From: Herbaspirillum sp. SJZ107
Lineage (GTDB): Bacteria; Pseudomonadota; Gammaproteobacteria; Burkholderiales; Burkholderiaceae_D
Length of the DNA stretch: 64,000 bases
Direction: 5' to 3'
NCBI RefSeq assembly: GCF_006715485.1
Contig: NZ_VFNH01000003.1
Location: forward strand, 310,001-374,000
Shown: piece after piece, positions 43,627-51,738 of the stretch
Layout of the letters: the number at the start of each line of letters is the position of its first letter
How positions within the stretch are numbered: the first letter of the stretch is position 1
Translations under genes and position numbers: made by a program
Notes under the pieces: generated by a model
The model's database searches: none
Told to the model about the DNA's origin: nothing
The model's input: only the letters and a program-made list of their open reading frames with translations

Positions 43627-45435
43627 TCAGATCGATACGCGCAGGCGGGTCAGCGTGCTCTTCAGGGCATCGTTGCGCGGGTCCTTGGCCTTGGCTTCGC
43701 GCCACAGCTTGCGGGCATCTTCCTGCTGGCCCATCTTCCACAGCACCTCGCCGAGGTGGACGGCGATTTCCGGATCGTTGCGCAGCGAATACGCCTTGCG
43801 CAGATGGGCGGCGGCTTCGGTCAGGTTACCCATCCGATATTGCACCCAGCCCATGCTGTCCATGATGAAGGGATCGTTGGGCGCCATGCCGAGCGCTTTC
43901 TGGATCAATTCATGGGCTTCCTTGAGACGCACGTTGCGCTCCGCCAGCGAATAGCCGAGGGCGTTGTAGGCGTGCTGGTTGTCGGGCACCTTGGCGATCA
44001 CCTGGCGCAGCGATTTTTCCATCACGTCGACCTTGCCGAGCTTTTCGGCCATCAGCGCGTAGTCGTACAGGAAATCCATGTTGTCCGGGAAGCGCTTGAC
44101 GCCATCCTGCATCAGCTTGAAGGCTTCCTGGTTCTTGCCGGCGTCGCGCAGGATCTGGGACTCGACCAGCACCACCTGCGCCTGCTCGGCCTTGTCGCTC
44201 GGCTGCAGCGTGGCCAGCTGCTTACGCGCCCCGGCCAGGTCGCCGCCCTTGGCCAGCAGCTGGGCGCGGCGCAGGGCAACGCTGAGCTGGACTTTCGGAT
44301 CGTCGCTGTCCATGCGGTCGAGCCAATCGGTGGCGGCCTTGATGTCGCCGCGTTCCTCGGCCAGCTGCGACAGGATCAGCAGCGCCTTGGTCGGATCGTT
44401 CTCCTGGTCCGGCGTCTTGTCGGTGATGTCGACGAAGCGCGCGAAGTAACCCTCGGCGCCGCGCGCATCGTTCATCTGCATCGACAGCACGCCCAGCGCA
44501 TACAGGGTGGCGGGGTCGTTCGGCCGCGACTTGTCGAGCACCAGGAATTCCTTGCGCGCGGCGTCGAACTGCTTGTTGTTGACCAGCAGGCGCGCATGGG
44601 CGGTGCGCACTTCGCGTGCCTCCGGGTGGGTCGCCAGGAAGTCCTGCAGGATCTTCGTGGTGCGGGCTTCGTCTTCGGTGACCTGGGCCAGGGTCAGGAC
44701 CGCGATTTCGGAATCTGGTTTGATCTGGAGCGCGGTCTGCGCTTCGCGCACGGCATCCTGCTTGTTGCCCTTGGCCAGTGCGGCCTGGGCCAGCACCACG
44801 TGGGTTTCCATCATGTTGCCGTAGGGTGCGACCAGGCGCTGCAGCATGGCGATGGCGGCATCCTTGTCGCGCGCGCGCAGCACCAGCTGCTGCATCTGGA
44901 ACATCACCAGGCCGCGGGCGCCGGGCGTGGCCTCGGCCAGGCGCTGGGTCAGGAGTTTTTCTGCTTCGGCCAGGTTGTCGGACAGGATCACCAGCCCCAG
45001 ATAGTACTGGTTGGCCTCATCGGAGCCGGGTGCGTAGTCGCGCCACAGGCGCACCGCGGCGAGGGCGTCGTCGGGCTGCTTGGCCGACAGCGCCATCTCG
45101 GCGGCCCGCTTGGCCAGGCGCGGGTCCCTGGTCTGCTGCGCCAGGCTCATCATGGTGAGGTAGGGGCCCTGCCAGTCGCCGTTCTTGAAGGCCATTTCGG
45201 CTTTCAGCAACTGCTGCATCATGGCGCTGGTCATTTGCACGTTCGGCAGCTTGTCCTCGCTCTGCTCGGCCGGCGGCACCGGAGCGCCGGCCGCAGGCGT
45301 GCCGGCCTTGGCCTCGGCGGCGGCCAGCGGCTGGTCCGACGTGTCCTGCGCCGGCTGCTTGGGCGCTACAGCACAGGCCGACAACAATGCGGAGAGAGTT
45401 ACAATGGCGAAAGCGTTTTTCAAGGCAAATCCCAC
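43627..45435 (-). CDS. TPR-repeat lipoprotein
   Basis: A 602-residue protein with a lipoprotein signal (AIVTLSALLSACAVAPKQPA, lipobox LSAC) and many TPR units along its length, for example PATLYALGVLSMQMNDARGA, HAYNALGYSLAERNVRLKEA and PFIMDSMGWVQYRMGNLTEA. TPR lipoproteins beside lolB are common in betaproteobacteria and are thought to scaffold envelope complexes; the partner is unknown. It is read divergently from mutM across about 96 bases that should hold both promoters. Confidence 0.92.
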   Translation of the reverse strand: MGFALKNAFAIVTLSALLSACAVAPKQPAQDTSDQPLAAAEAKAGTPAAGAPVPPAEQSEDKLPNVQMTSAMMQQLLKAEMAFKNGDWQGPYLTMMSLAQQTRDPRLAKRAAEMALSAKQPDDALAAVRLWRDYAPGSDEANQYYLGLVILSDNLAEAEKLLTQRLAEATPGARGLVMFQMQQLVLRARDKDAAIAMLQRLVAPYGNMMETHVVLAQAALAKGNKQDAVREAQTALQIKPDSEIAVLTLAQVTEDEARTTKILQDFLATHPEAREVRTAHARLLVNNKQFDAARKEFLVLDKSRPNDPATLYALGVLSMQMNDARGAEGYFARFVDITDKTPDQENDPTKALLILSQLAEERGDIKAATDWLDRMDSDDPKVQLSVALRRAQLLAKGGDLAGARKQLATLQPSDKAEQAQVVLVESQILRDAGKNQEAFKLMQDGVKRFPDNMDFLYDYALMAEKLGKVDVMEKSLRQVIAKVPDNQHAYNALGYSLAERNVRLKEAHELIQKALGMAPNDPFIMDSMGWVQYRMGNLTEAAAHLRKAYSLRNDPEIAVHLGEVLWKMGQQEDARKLWREAKAKDPRNDALKSTLTRLRVSI

Positions 45436-45531
45436 GTCAAAAAGATTGTCCGATTCTACGCCGAACGCCTGCCGCGCGTACGAGACCGCAACACGTTTTT
45501 ACATTCCTGTCATCTTTTCTTCCCATCGCTC

Positions 45532-46368
45532 ATGCCTGAACTCCCGGAAGTCGAAGTCACCCGGCGCGGCGTCGCGCCGCACCTGGAAGACCGTATCGTC
45601 GAAGACGTCATCCTGCGCCGCGACGGCTTGCGCTGGCCCTTCCCGCCCGACCTGCCCGCCTTGCTGAAAGGACGGCGCATCCTGTCCACTGGCCGGCGCG
45701 GCAAATATCTTTTGATCAATTTCGAGCATGGCGTGCTGATCGTCCACCTCGGCATGTCCGGCCACCTGCGCGTGCTGCCCGAGGGCATCGAGCTGAAGAA
45801 GCACGACCATTTCGACCTGATCGTAAGCGGCGGCCCGGAAGGCCGGCGCGTGCTGCGCCTGCACGACCCGCGCCGTTTCGGCGCCGTGCTGTGGCATGCC
45901 CACGACGATGGCGAACTCGAGCAGCACATCCTGCTGCGCGGGCTCGGCGTCGAACCCTTGCTCGACGGTTTCGACGGTGCCCTGCTGTACCGCGAGACGC
46001 GCAAGCGCAACGCCCCGATCAAGCAAGTGTTATTAAGCGGCGACATCGTGGTCGGCGTCGGCAACATCTACGCCTGCGAAAGCCTGTTCCGCGCCGGCAT
46101 CAGTCCGAAAACGGCGGCCTCGCGCATCAGCCGTGCGCGCTACGACAAGCTGGCCGAGGCGATCCGCGACATCCTTGCCGCCGCCATCGTGCAGGGCGGC
46201 AGCACATTGCGTGACTTTATTGCGGTAAATGGTCAATCTGGATATTTCCAGCAGACATATTTCGTCTATGATCGTGCAGGAGTGCCTTGCCGCAACTGCA
46301 GTACGCCGGTACGCCAGATCAAGCAGGGCCAGCGCTCCACCTTCTACTGCGCCGTTTGCCAGCGCTAA
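45532..46368 (+). CDS. mutM: formamidopyrimidine-DNA glycosylase
   Basis: A 278-residue Fpg/MutM enzyme that removes 8-oxoguanine opposite C and cuts the strand. The catalytic Pro follows the start (MPELPEVEVTRRGVAPHL with Glu at position 3); HLGMSGHLRV, the helix-two-turn-helix VVGVGNIYACESLFRAGI and a C-terminal zinc finger CRNC-x16-CAVC complete it. The open frame extends far upstream but only this start gives the required N-terminal Pro. It lies just before the dynamin-like gene and mutY on the same strand. Confidence 0.98.
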   Translation: MPELPEVEVTRRGVAPHLEDRIVEDVILRRDGLRWPFPPDLPALLKGRRILSTGRRGKYLLINFEHGVLIVHLGMSGHLRVLPEGIELKKHDHFDLIVSGGPEGRRVLRLHDPRRFGAVLWHAHDDGELEQHILLRGLGVEPLLDGFDGALLYRETRKRNAPIKQVLLSGDIVVGVGNIYACESLFRAGISPKTAASRISRARYDKLAEAIRDILAAAIVQGGSTLRDFIAVNGQSGYFQQTYFVYDRAGVPCRNCSTPVRQIKQGQRSTFYCAVCQR

Positions 46369-46399
46369 GCTCGCCGAGACAACACCACGGTCAACGATC

Positions 46400-48334
46400 A
46401 TGCAAGATCTACAACAATATAGTGCGTGGCGCGAACGCGTCGCCACGGCGCTGGAACAGTACCGCAGCTGGGTGCAGGCGGCCGAGCTGCTGGATGCCGA
46501 GGCCGGCCAGCGCCTGGCGCGCGCGCTGGCGCGGGTGCGCGACGACCGCCTGTCGGTCGCCTTCGTGGCCGAGTTCTCGCGCGGTAAATCCGAGCTGATC
46601 AACGCGATCTTCTTTGCCGACTACGGCCAGCGCATCGTGCCGTCCAGTCCGGGCCGCACCACCATGTGTCCGACCGAGCTGGCCTGGGACCCTGCCCTGC
46701 CGCCGTGCATCCGCCTGCTGCCGATCGAGACCCGCGCCGCGCACCTGGCGACGAGCGACTACCGCGACGACCCGGCCGCCTGGACCGTGCTGCCGCTCGA
46801 CCTCGATGCGCCCGAGCGCATGATCGACACTTTCAAGCAGGTCAGCTTGACGCGCCGCGTGAGCAAGGACGAGGCGTCCGGCTTCGGCCTGTACGACGCC
46901 GGCGATCCCGACCTGGCGGCGACCGTGGGCGACGACGGCCTGGTCGAGATCCCGCAGTGGCGCCACGCGCTGATCAACTTCCCGCACCCGCTGCTGAAGC
47001 AGGGCCTGGTGATCCTCGACACGCCCGGCCTGAACGCCATCGGCACCGAGCCGGAACTGACGCTGAACCTGATCCCGAATGCGCACGCGGTGCTGTTCGT
47101 GCTGGGCGCCGAGACCGGCGTGACCAAAAGCGATATCGAGGTCTGGCGCACCCACATCGGCGCAGAATCGGGAAACAACGCGGGACGGCTCGTGGTGCTG
47201 AACAAGATCGACGCCATGTGGGACGAGCTCAAATCGCCGCAGGAGAACGACGCCGCGATCGCGCACCAGCAGGCCAGCGTGGCCCAGCTGCTGGGCGTGG
47301 CGGACACCCAGGTGTTCCCGGTCTCGGCCCAGAAAGCCCTGGTCGGCAAGATCAACGGCGACCTGGCGCTGTTCGGGAAGAGCCGCCTCGGCCGGCTCGA
47401 GACCGCGCTGTTCGACGAACTGGTGCCGGCACGCCAGGACATCCTGCGCAGCCAGCTGCGCCAGGACATGGACCTGCTGCTGGCCGGCCAGCAGGCGCTG
47501 CTCGGCACCCGCATCCGCGACCTGGTCGAGCAACAGCAAGAGTTGCAAAGCCTGCGCGGCAAGAACCAGGGCGTGATCACCCACATGATGCGCCGCGTCG
47601 AGATGGAAAAGAAGGAATTCGACGCCAGCCTGTTCAAGCTGCAGGGCACGCGCGCCGTGTTCACGACCCTGTCGACGGAGCTGTACAGCAGCATCGGCAT
47701 GGACGTGGTGCAGGGCCAGGTCGACGCCGTGCGCGCGGCGATGCAGGCCGCGCGCTTCGGCACCGGCACGCGGCCGCCGGTGCGCGCCTTCTTCGAGGCG
47801 GTGCGCGCCAACCTGGACGCGTCGAGCGCCAAGATCGGTGAGATCAACGCCATGATGGATTCGATGTACCGCAAATTCTCGGCCGAGCACGGCCTGAGCA
47901 TGGCGGTGCCGATGCGGCTGTCGCTGCAGCGTTATCGCGAAGAGATCGACGCCATCGAAGCCATCTACATGAAACAGTTCGGCACCGCGACGCTCTTGAT
48001 CACCAGCCGCGGCACGCTGCTCGAGCGCTTCTTCGACTCGATCGCCTCGCGCGTGCGCCAGAGCTTCCGCGCGGCGAATGCCGACATCGAAGCCTGGCTG
48101 AAGGTGATCATGGCACCGCTGGAAGCGCAGATCCGCCAGCACCGCGAGCAGCTGCGCGGGCGCCAGACCTCGATCCAGCGCATCCTCGAGGCCACCGACA
48201 CCCTGGAACAGAAGATCGCCGCCTTCGAAGCCGCCCAGCAAGACCTGGAGAAGGTCAAGGGCCGCCTGAGCGGGCTGTCCGGCGCCGTCACGCGCGCGCT
48301 GGACGCCGACCTCCCCCAACTGGAAGCTGCATGA
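46400..48334 (+). CDS. bacterial dynamin-like GTPase
   Basis: A 644-residue dynamin superfamily protein. G1 is AEFSRGKSELINAIFF, the G2 Thr is in PSSPGRTTMCPTEL, G3 is LVILDTPGLNAIG and G4 is LVVLNKIDAMW. The second half is helical with coiled coils (residues about 400-460 and 590-640), as expected for the stalk. No membrane anchor is predicted. Dynamin-like proteins remodel membranes or protect them from damage. It lies 31 bases after mutM and overlaps mutY by four bases, an arrangement I recall from other Burkholderiales; the functional link to DNA repair is unknown. Confidence 0.9.
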   Translation: MQDLQQYSAWRERVATALEQYRSWVQAAELLDAEAGQRLARALARVRDDRLSVAFVAEFSRGKSELINAIFFADYGQRIVPSSPGRTTMCPTELAWDPALPPCIRLLPIETRAAHLATSDYRDDPAAWTVLPLDLDAPERMIDTFKQVSLTRRVSKDEASGFGLYDAGDPDLAATVGDDGLVEIPQWRHALINFPHPLLKQGLVILDTPGLNAIGTEPELTLNLIPNAHAVLFVLGAETGVTKSDIEVWRTHIGAESGNNAGRLVVLNKIDAMWDELKSPQENDAAIAHQQASVAQLLGVADTQVFPVSAQKALVGKINGDLALFGKSRLGRLETALFDELVPARQDILRSQLRQDMDLLLAGQQALLGTRIRDLVEQQQELQSLRGKNQGVITHMMRRVEMEKKEFDASLFKLQGTRAVFTTLSTELYSSIGMDVVQGQVDAVRAAMQAARFGTGTRPPVRAFFEAVRANLDASSAKIGEINAMMDSMYRKFSAEHGLSMAVPMRLSLQRYREEIDAIEAIYMKQFGTATLLITSRGTLLERFFDSIASRVRQSFRAANADIEAWLKVIMAPLEAQIRQHREQLRGRQTSIQRILEATDTLEQKIAAFEAAQQDLEKVKGRLSGLSGAVTRALDADLPQLEAA

Positions 48335-49446
48335 AACGCCTCACCGAATTCGATATTTCAGAACTGGAAGACCCCAGCTTTTCGCGCGCCGTCATCGAAT
48401 GGCAAAAGCAGCACGGCCGCCACGCCCTGCCCTGGCAGAACACGCGCGACGCCTACCGCATCTGGCTGTCCGAGATCATGCTGCAGCAAACGCAAGTGAC
48501 GGCGGTGCTCGGCTATTACGCGCGCTTCCTGGAGCGCTTCCCGACCGTCGCCGCGCTGGCCGAGGCGCCGCTGGAAGACGTGATGGCGCACTGGAGCGGC
48601 CTCGGTTACTACACCCGCGCGCGCAACCTGCACGCCTGCGCCAGGCGCGTGGTCGAGCAGTACGGCGGCGTGTTCCCGTCCGACCCGGCACTGCTGGCCG
48701 AACTGCCCGGCATCGGCCGCTCGACCGCCGCCGCCATCTCCGCCTTCTCCAGCGGCACCCGCGCCGCGATCCTGGACGGTAACGTCAAGCGCGTGTTTGC
48801 GCGCGTGTTCGGCGTCGACCAGTATCCGGGCCTGAAACCGGTCGAAGACGCGCTGTGGCGCCGCGCCGAAGCGCTGACCCCGGCGGATGGCGGCATCGAA
48901 GCCTATACGCAAGGCTTGATGGACCTGGGCGCTACGCTGTGCACGCGTTCGCGTCCCGACTGCGAGCGTTGCCCGCTGCAGGCGCGTTGCGTGGCCTATG
49001 CCACCGGCCGCACTGCCGAACTGCCAGTGCGCAAACCGAAAAAGGAAACACCGGAAAAGCGCGCGCTGATGCTGGCCGTGGTCGAGGGTGGCCAGGTGCT
49101 GTTGCAGCAGCGGCCGGAATCCGGCATCTGGGGCGGCCTGCTGTCGCTGCCGGAATTCGACGGCCACGTCGGCGTCGACGAGGCCGAGGATGCCGACGTG
49201 GCGGTGCTGGCGAATGCCGCCGGCGAGTTCGGGACGGTCGACGAGGTGGAACCGCTGCTGCCGCTGGTGCATGGTTTTACCCATTACAAGCTGCATATCC
49301 AGCCGTTCCGGGTCGGCTTGGCCAAGCGCGCGGAGACGCCGGCCGGGCATGTGTGGTGGGACCTGGCGGCGATCGGCGAGGCGCCCTTGCCGGCGCCGGT
49401 AAAGAAGCTGCTGGGGCAGCTGGCGGCGCCGACCTTGTTCGGCTGA
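48331..49446 (+). CDS. mutY: adenine DNA glycosylase
   Basis: A 371-residue MutY, which removes A mispaired with 8-oxoguanine. WQKQHGRHALPWQ, LSEIMLQQTQV, the helix-hairpin-helix LAELPGIGRSTAAAISAF with catalytic Asp in AAILDGNVKRV, and the four-Cys iron-sulfur cluster CTRSRPDCERCPLQARC are all present. The C-terminal third is the Nudix-like 8-oxoG recognition domain (WGGLLSLPEFD). It is translationally coupled to the dynamin-like gene. Confidence 0.98.
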   Translation: MKRLTEFDISELEDPSFSRAVIEWQKQHGRHALPWQNTRDAYRIWLSEIMLQQTQVTAVLGYYARFLERFPTVAALAEAPLEDVMAHWSGLGYYTRARNLHACARRVVEQYGGVFPSDPALLAELPGIGRSTAAAISAFSSGTRAAILDGNVKRVFARVFGVDQYPGLKPVEDALWRRAEALTPADGGIEAYTQGLMDLGATLCTRSRPDCERCPLQARCVAYATGRTAELPVRKPKKETPEKRALMLAVVEGGQVLLQQRPESGIWGGLLSLPEFDGHVGVDEAEDADVAVLANAAGEFGTVDEVEPLLPLVHGFTHYKLHIQPFRVGLAKRAETPAGHVWWDLAAIGEAPLPAPVKKLLGQLAAPTLFG

Positions 49447-49452
49447 GCGGCG

Positions 49453-50142
49453 ATGGCACGCGCCGACCGCTTGCTCGCGCTGCTGCAGGCGCTGCGCCGG
49501 CACCGCTATCCGGTCACCGGCGAGGCGCTCGCCGCCCAGCTGTCGGTCAGCCTGCGCACGCTGTACCGCGACATCGCCACCCTGCGTGGGCAAGGTGCCC
49601 ATATCGAAGGGGAAGCCGGACTGGGTTATGTGCTCAAGCCGGGCTTTTTGCTGCCGCCATTGATGTTCACACAGGAGGAGATCGAGGCGCTGGTGCTGGG
49701 CGGGCGCTGGGTTGCGCAGCACGGCGATGCGGTGCTCGGCGCCGCTGCGCGTGAGGCCGTCGATAAGATCGCCGCCGTCCTGCCGGAAGCGCTGCGGCGC
49801 AATCTCGACGGCACCGGCCTGCTGGTGGCCCGCCCAAGTGCGGATGCGCCCGCGGCGCCGGACATGGGGCCGATCCGCGTCGCCATGCGCGACGAATGCA
49901 AGCTGGTGCTGGACTACCGCGACGCCGGCGGTGCCACCTCGCAACGCACGGTCTGGCCCGTCGCGATCGGCTTCTTCGAACAGACTCGCATCCTGGTCGC
50001 CTGGTGCGAGCTGCGCCAGGCTTTCCGTCATTTCCGCCTCGACCGCATTGCGGCGCTGGAAGTCAGCGCCGCACGCTACCCGCGCCATCGCCAGGCCCTG
50101 CTGCAGGCATGGCATGCCAGCGAAGGCATTCCCGAACAGTGA
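49453..50142 (+). CDS. YafY-type transcriptional regulator (HTH-11 and WYL)
   Basis: A 229-residue regulator with an N-terminal DeoR-like helix-turn-helix (RADRLLALLQALRRHRYPVT and AAQLSVSLRTLYRDIATLR) and a C-terminal WYL domain (LDYRDAGGATSQRTVWPVAI and ILVAWCELRQAFRHF). WYL domains bind nucleotide-like ligands. It starts six bases after mutY and may be cotranscribed, and it is followed by a VOC-family gene that could be its target. Confidence 0.88.
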   Translation: MARADRLLALLQALRRHRYPVTGEALAAQLSVSLRTLYRDIATLRGQGAHIEGEAGLGYVLKPGFLLPPLMFTQEEIEALVLGGRWVAQHGDAVLGAAAREAVDKIAAVLPEALRRNLDGTGLLVARPSADAPAAPDMGPIRVAMRDECKLVLDYRDAGGATSQRTVWPVAIGFFEQTRILVAWCELRQAFRHFRLDRIAALEVSAARYPRHRQALLQAWHASEGIPEQ

Positions 50143-50225
50143 CGTGGCCGACGCAGGCTGCTGACAGAAACTGACAGTCCCCGCCCCTACACTGGCCGCT
50201 CTGTCAACCACTGAAGGAGCACGCC

Positions 50226-50594
50226 ATGTTAAGCCCGCAATACACCATCCTCTACGTCGCCGATCCCGCCGCCAGCGCGCGCCTGTATGCCGGCCTGCTC
50301 GGGGCCGAAGCGATGGAAGTCATGCCGACCTTTTCCCTGTTCGCCCTGGAAAATGGCCGCATGCTCGGCCTGTGGGCGCGCGACAGCGTCCGGCCGGACG
50401 GCGACCTTGAAGGCAGCGCCAACGAACTCGCCTTCCGCGTGACGGATACGGCGCAGGTTGACGCCCTGCACGCCGACTGGCGCGCACGCGGTCTTGCGAT
50501 CCTGCAGGCGCCGGTCACGCTGGACTTCGGCTATACCTTCACCGCAGCCGATCCGGACGGGCATCGACTGCGCGTGTTTGCGCGCAGCGAATGA
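50226..50594 (+). CDS. VOC (glyoxalase/bleomycin-resistance fold) family protein
   Basis: A 122-residue protein of the vicinal oxygen chelate fold: YTILYVADPAASARLYAGLL at the start, AFRVTDTAQVDALHADW in the middle and FTAADPDGHRLRVFAR at the end. AAGGAG precedes the ATG. Substrate unknown. It is convergent with dgt, with only four bases between the stops. Confidence 0.85.
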   Translation: MLSPQYTILYVADPAASARLYAGLLGAEAMEVMPTFSLFALENGRMLGLWARDSVRPDGDLEGSANELAFRVTDTAQVDALHADWRARGLAILQAPVTLDFGYTFTAADPDGHRLRVFARSE

Positions 50595-50598
50595 GCGA

Positions 50599-51738
50599 TT
50601 ACAGCTCGTCGAGCGAGAAGATCCGCTTGTGCTCGCGGATCGCATAGCGGTCCGTCATCCCCGCGATGTAATCGGCGATCTTGCGCGCCTGCTTGTGCTT
50701 GTCGCCGCCGGCCACCTGGTAATCGAAAGGTAAAAGCACCGGATCCGTCATGAAGGCCTCGAACAGCTCGCGCACGATGCGGCTCGCCTTGACCCGCATG
50801 CGGTTCACCTTGTAGTGGCGGTACAGGTTGGCGTACAGGAAGCGCTTCAGGGCCGTGGTCTCGGCGCGCATGGTCGCCGAGAAGCGGATCAGCGGCGGGC
50901 TGTTGCGTACATCGTCGATGCTTTGCGGATTGGCTTCCTTGATCAGGCGGCACGACTCATCCACCAGGTCGGCCGTCATTGCCGTGATCATCAGGCGGAT
51001 CGTCTCGTACAGCTCGCGCCGGCCCGGCAGGCCCGGGTACTGCTGCACCACCTGGCGGTGCAGGCGCGCGAACAGCTCGACCTCTTCCATCTGCTTCATG
51101 GTGAGCAGGCCGGAGCGCAGGCCGTCGTCGATGTCGTGGTTGTTGTAGGCGATTTCGTCGGCCAGGTTGGTCAGCTGGGCTTCCAGGCTGGGTTGCGTCT
51201 TGTCGATGAAGCGCAGGCCGAGCTCGCCCAGCTGGCGCGCATTCGTCAGCGAGCAATGCTTCAGGATGCCCTCGCGCGTCTCGAATGTCAGGTTCAGGCC
51301 GTCGAAAGCGCCGTAGTGCTCTTCCAGGTGATCGACCACGCGCAGGCTTTGCAGGTTGTGCTCGAAGCCGCCGTACTCCTTCATGCATTCGTTCAGCACG
51401 TCCTGGCCGACGTGGCCGAACGGCGTGTGGCCGAGGTCGTGCGACAGCGCGGTGGCTTCGACCAGGTCTTCGTTCAGGCGCAGGCTGCGCGCCAGCGTGC
51501 GCGCGATCTGGGCCACTTCGATCGAGTGGGTCAGGCGGGTGCGGAACAGGTCGCCCTCGTGGTTGAGGAAGACCTGGGTCTTGTATTCCAGCCGGCGGAA
51601 GGCGGTCGAGTGGATGATCCGGTCGCGGTCGCGCTGGAATTCGCTGCGCGAACCGGCGGCCGGCTCCGGATGGCGACGCCCGCGGCTCTTGGAGGAGTGC
51701 GCCGCATAGGGCGCCAGGTGGGCGTCGAAGTCGATCAT
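50599..51738 (-). CDS. dgt: deoxyguanosine triphosphate triphosphohydrolase-like protein
   Basis: 379 residues from the ATG at 51738, which overlaps the aroB stop by four bases; the upstream open frame is antisense noise. HD-domain residues are complete: RTRLTHSIEVAQIARTLARS, ALSHDLGHTPFGHVG and the Asp in LADEIAYNNHDIDDGL. The N-terminus FQRDRDRIIHSTAFRRLEYK is typical of the Dgt-like family, which hydrolyses dNTPs to deoxynucleosides and triphosphate. This short form is the dGTPase-like family rather than the E. coli enzyme. Confidence 0.94.
   Translation of the reverse strand: MIDFDAHLAPYAAHSSKSRGRRHPEPAAGSRSEFQRDRDRIIHSTAFRRLEYKTQVFLNHEGDLFRTRLTHSIEVAQIARTLARSLRLNEDLVEATALSHDLGHTPFGHVGQDVLNECMKEYGGFEHNLQSLRVVDHLEEHYGAFDGLNLTFETREGILKHCSLTNARQLGELGLRFIDKTQPSLEAQLTNLADEIAYNNHDIDDGLRSGLLTMKQMEEVELFARLHRQVVQQYPGLPGRRELYETIRLMITAMTADLVDESCRLIKEANPQSIDDVRNSPPLIRFSATMRAETTALKRFLYANLYRHYKVNRMRVKASRIVRELFEAFMTDPVLLPFDYQVAGGDKHKQARKIADYIAGMTDRYAIREHKRIFSLDEL

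Noticed and set aside
46409..48319. 636-codon minus-strand open frame opposite the dynamin gene
   Set aside because: Antisense composition artefact; the dynamin GTPase motifs are on the plus strand.
48358..50211. 617-codon minus-strand open frame opposite mutY and the WYL regulator
   Set aside because: Spans two well-defined plus-strand genes and shows no domain.
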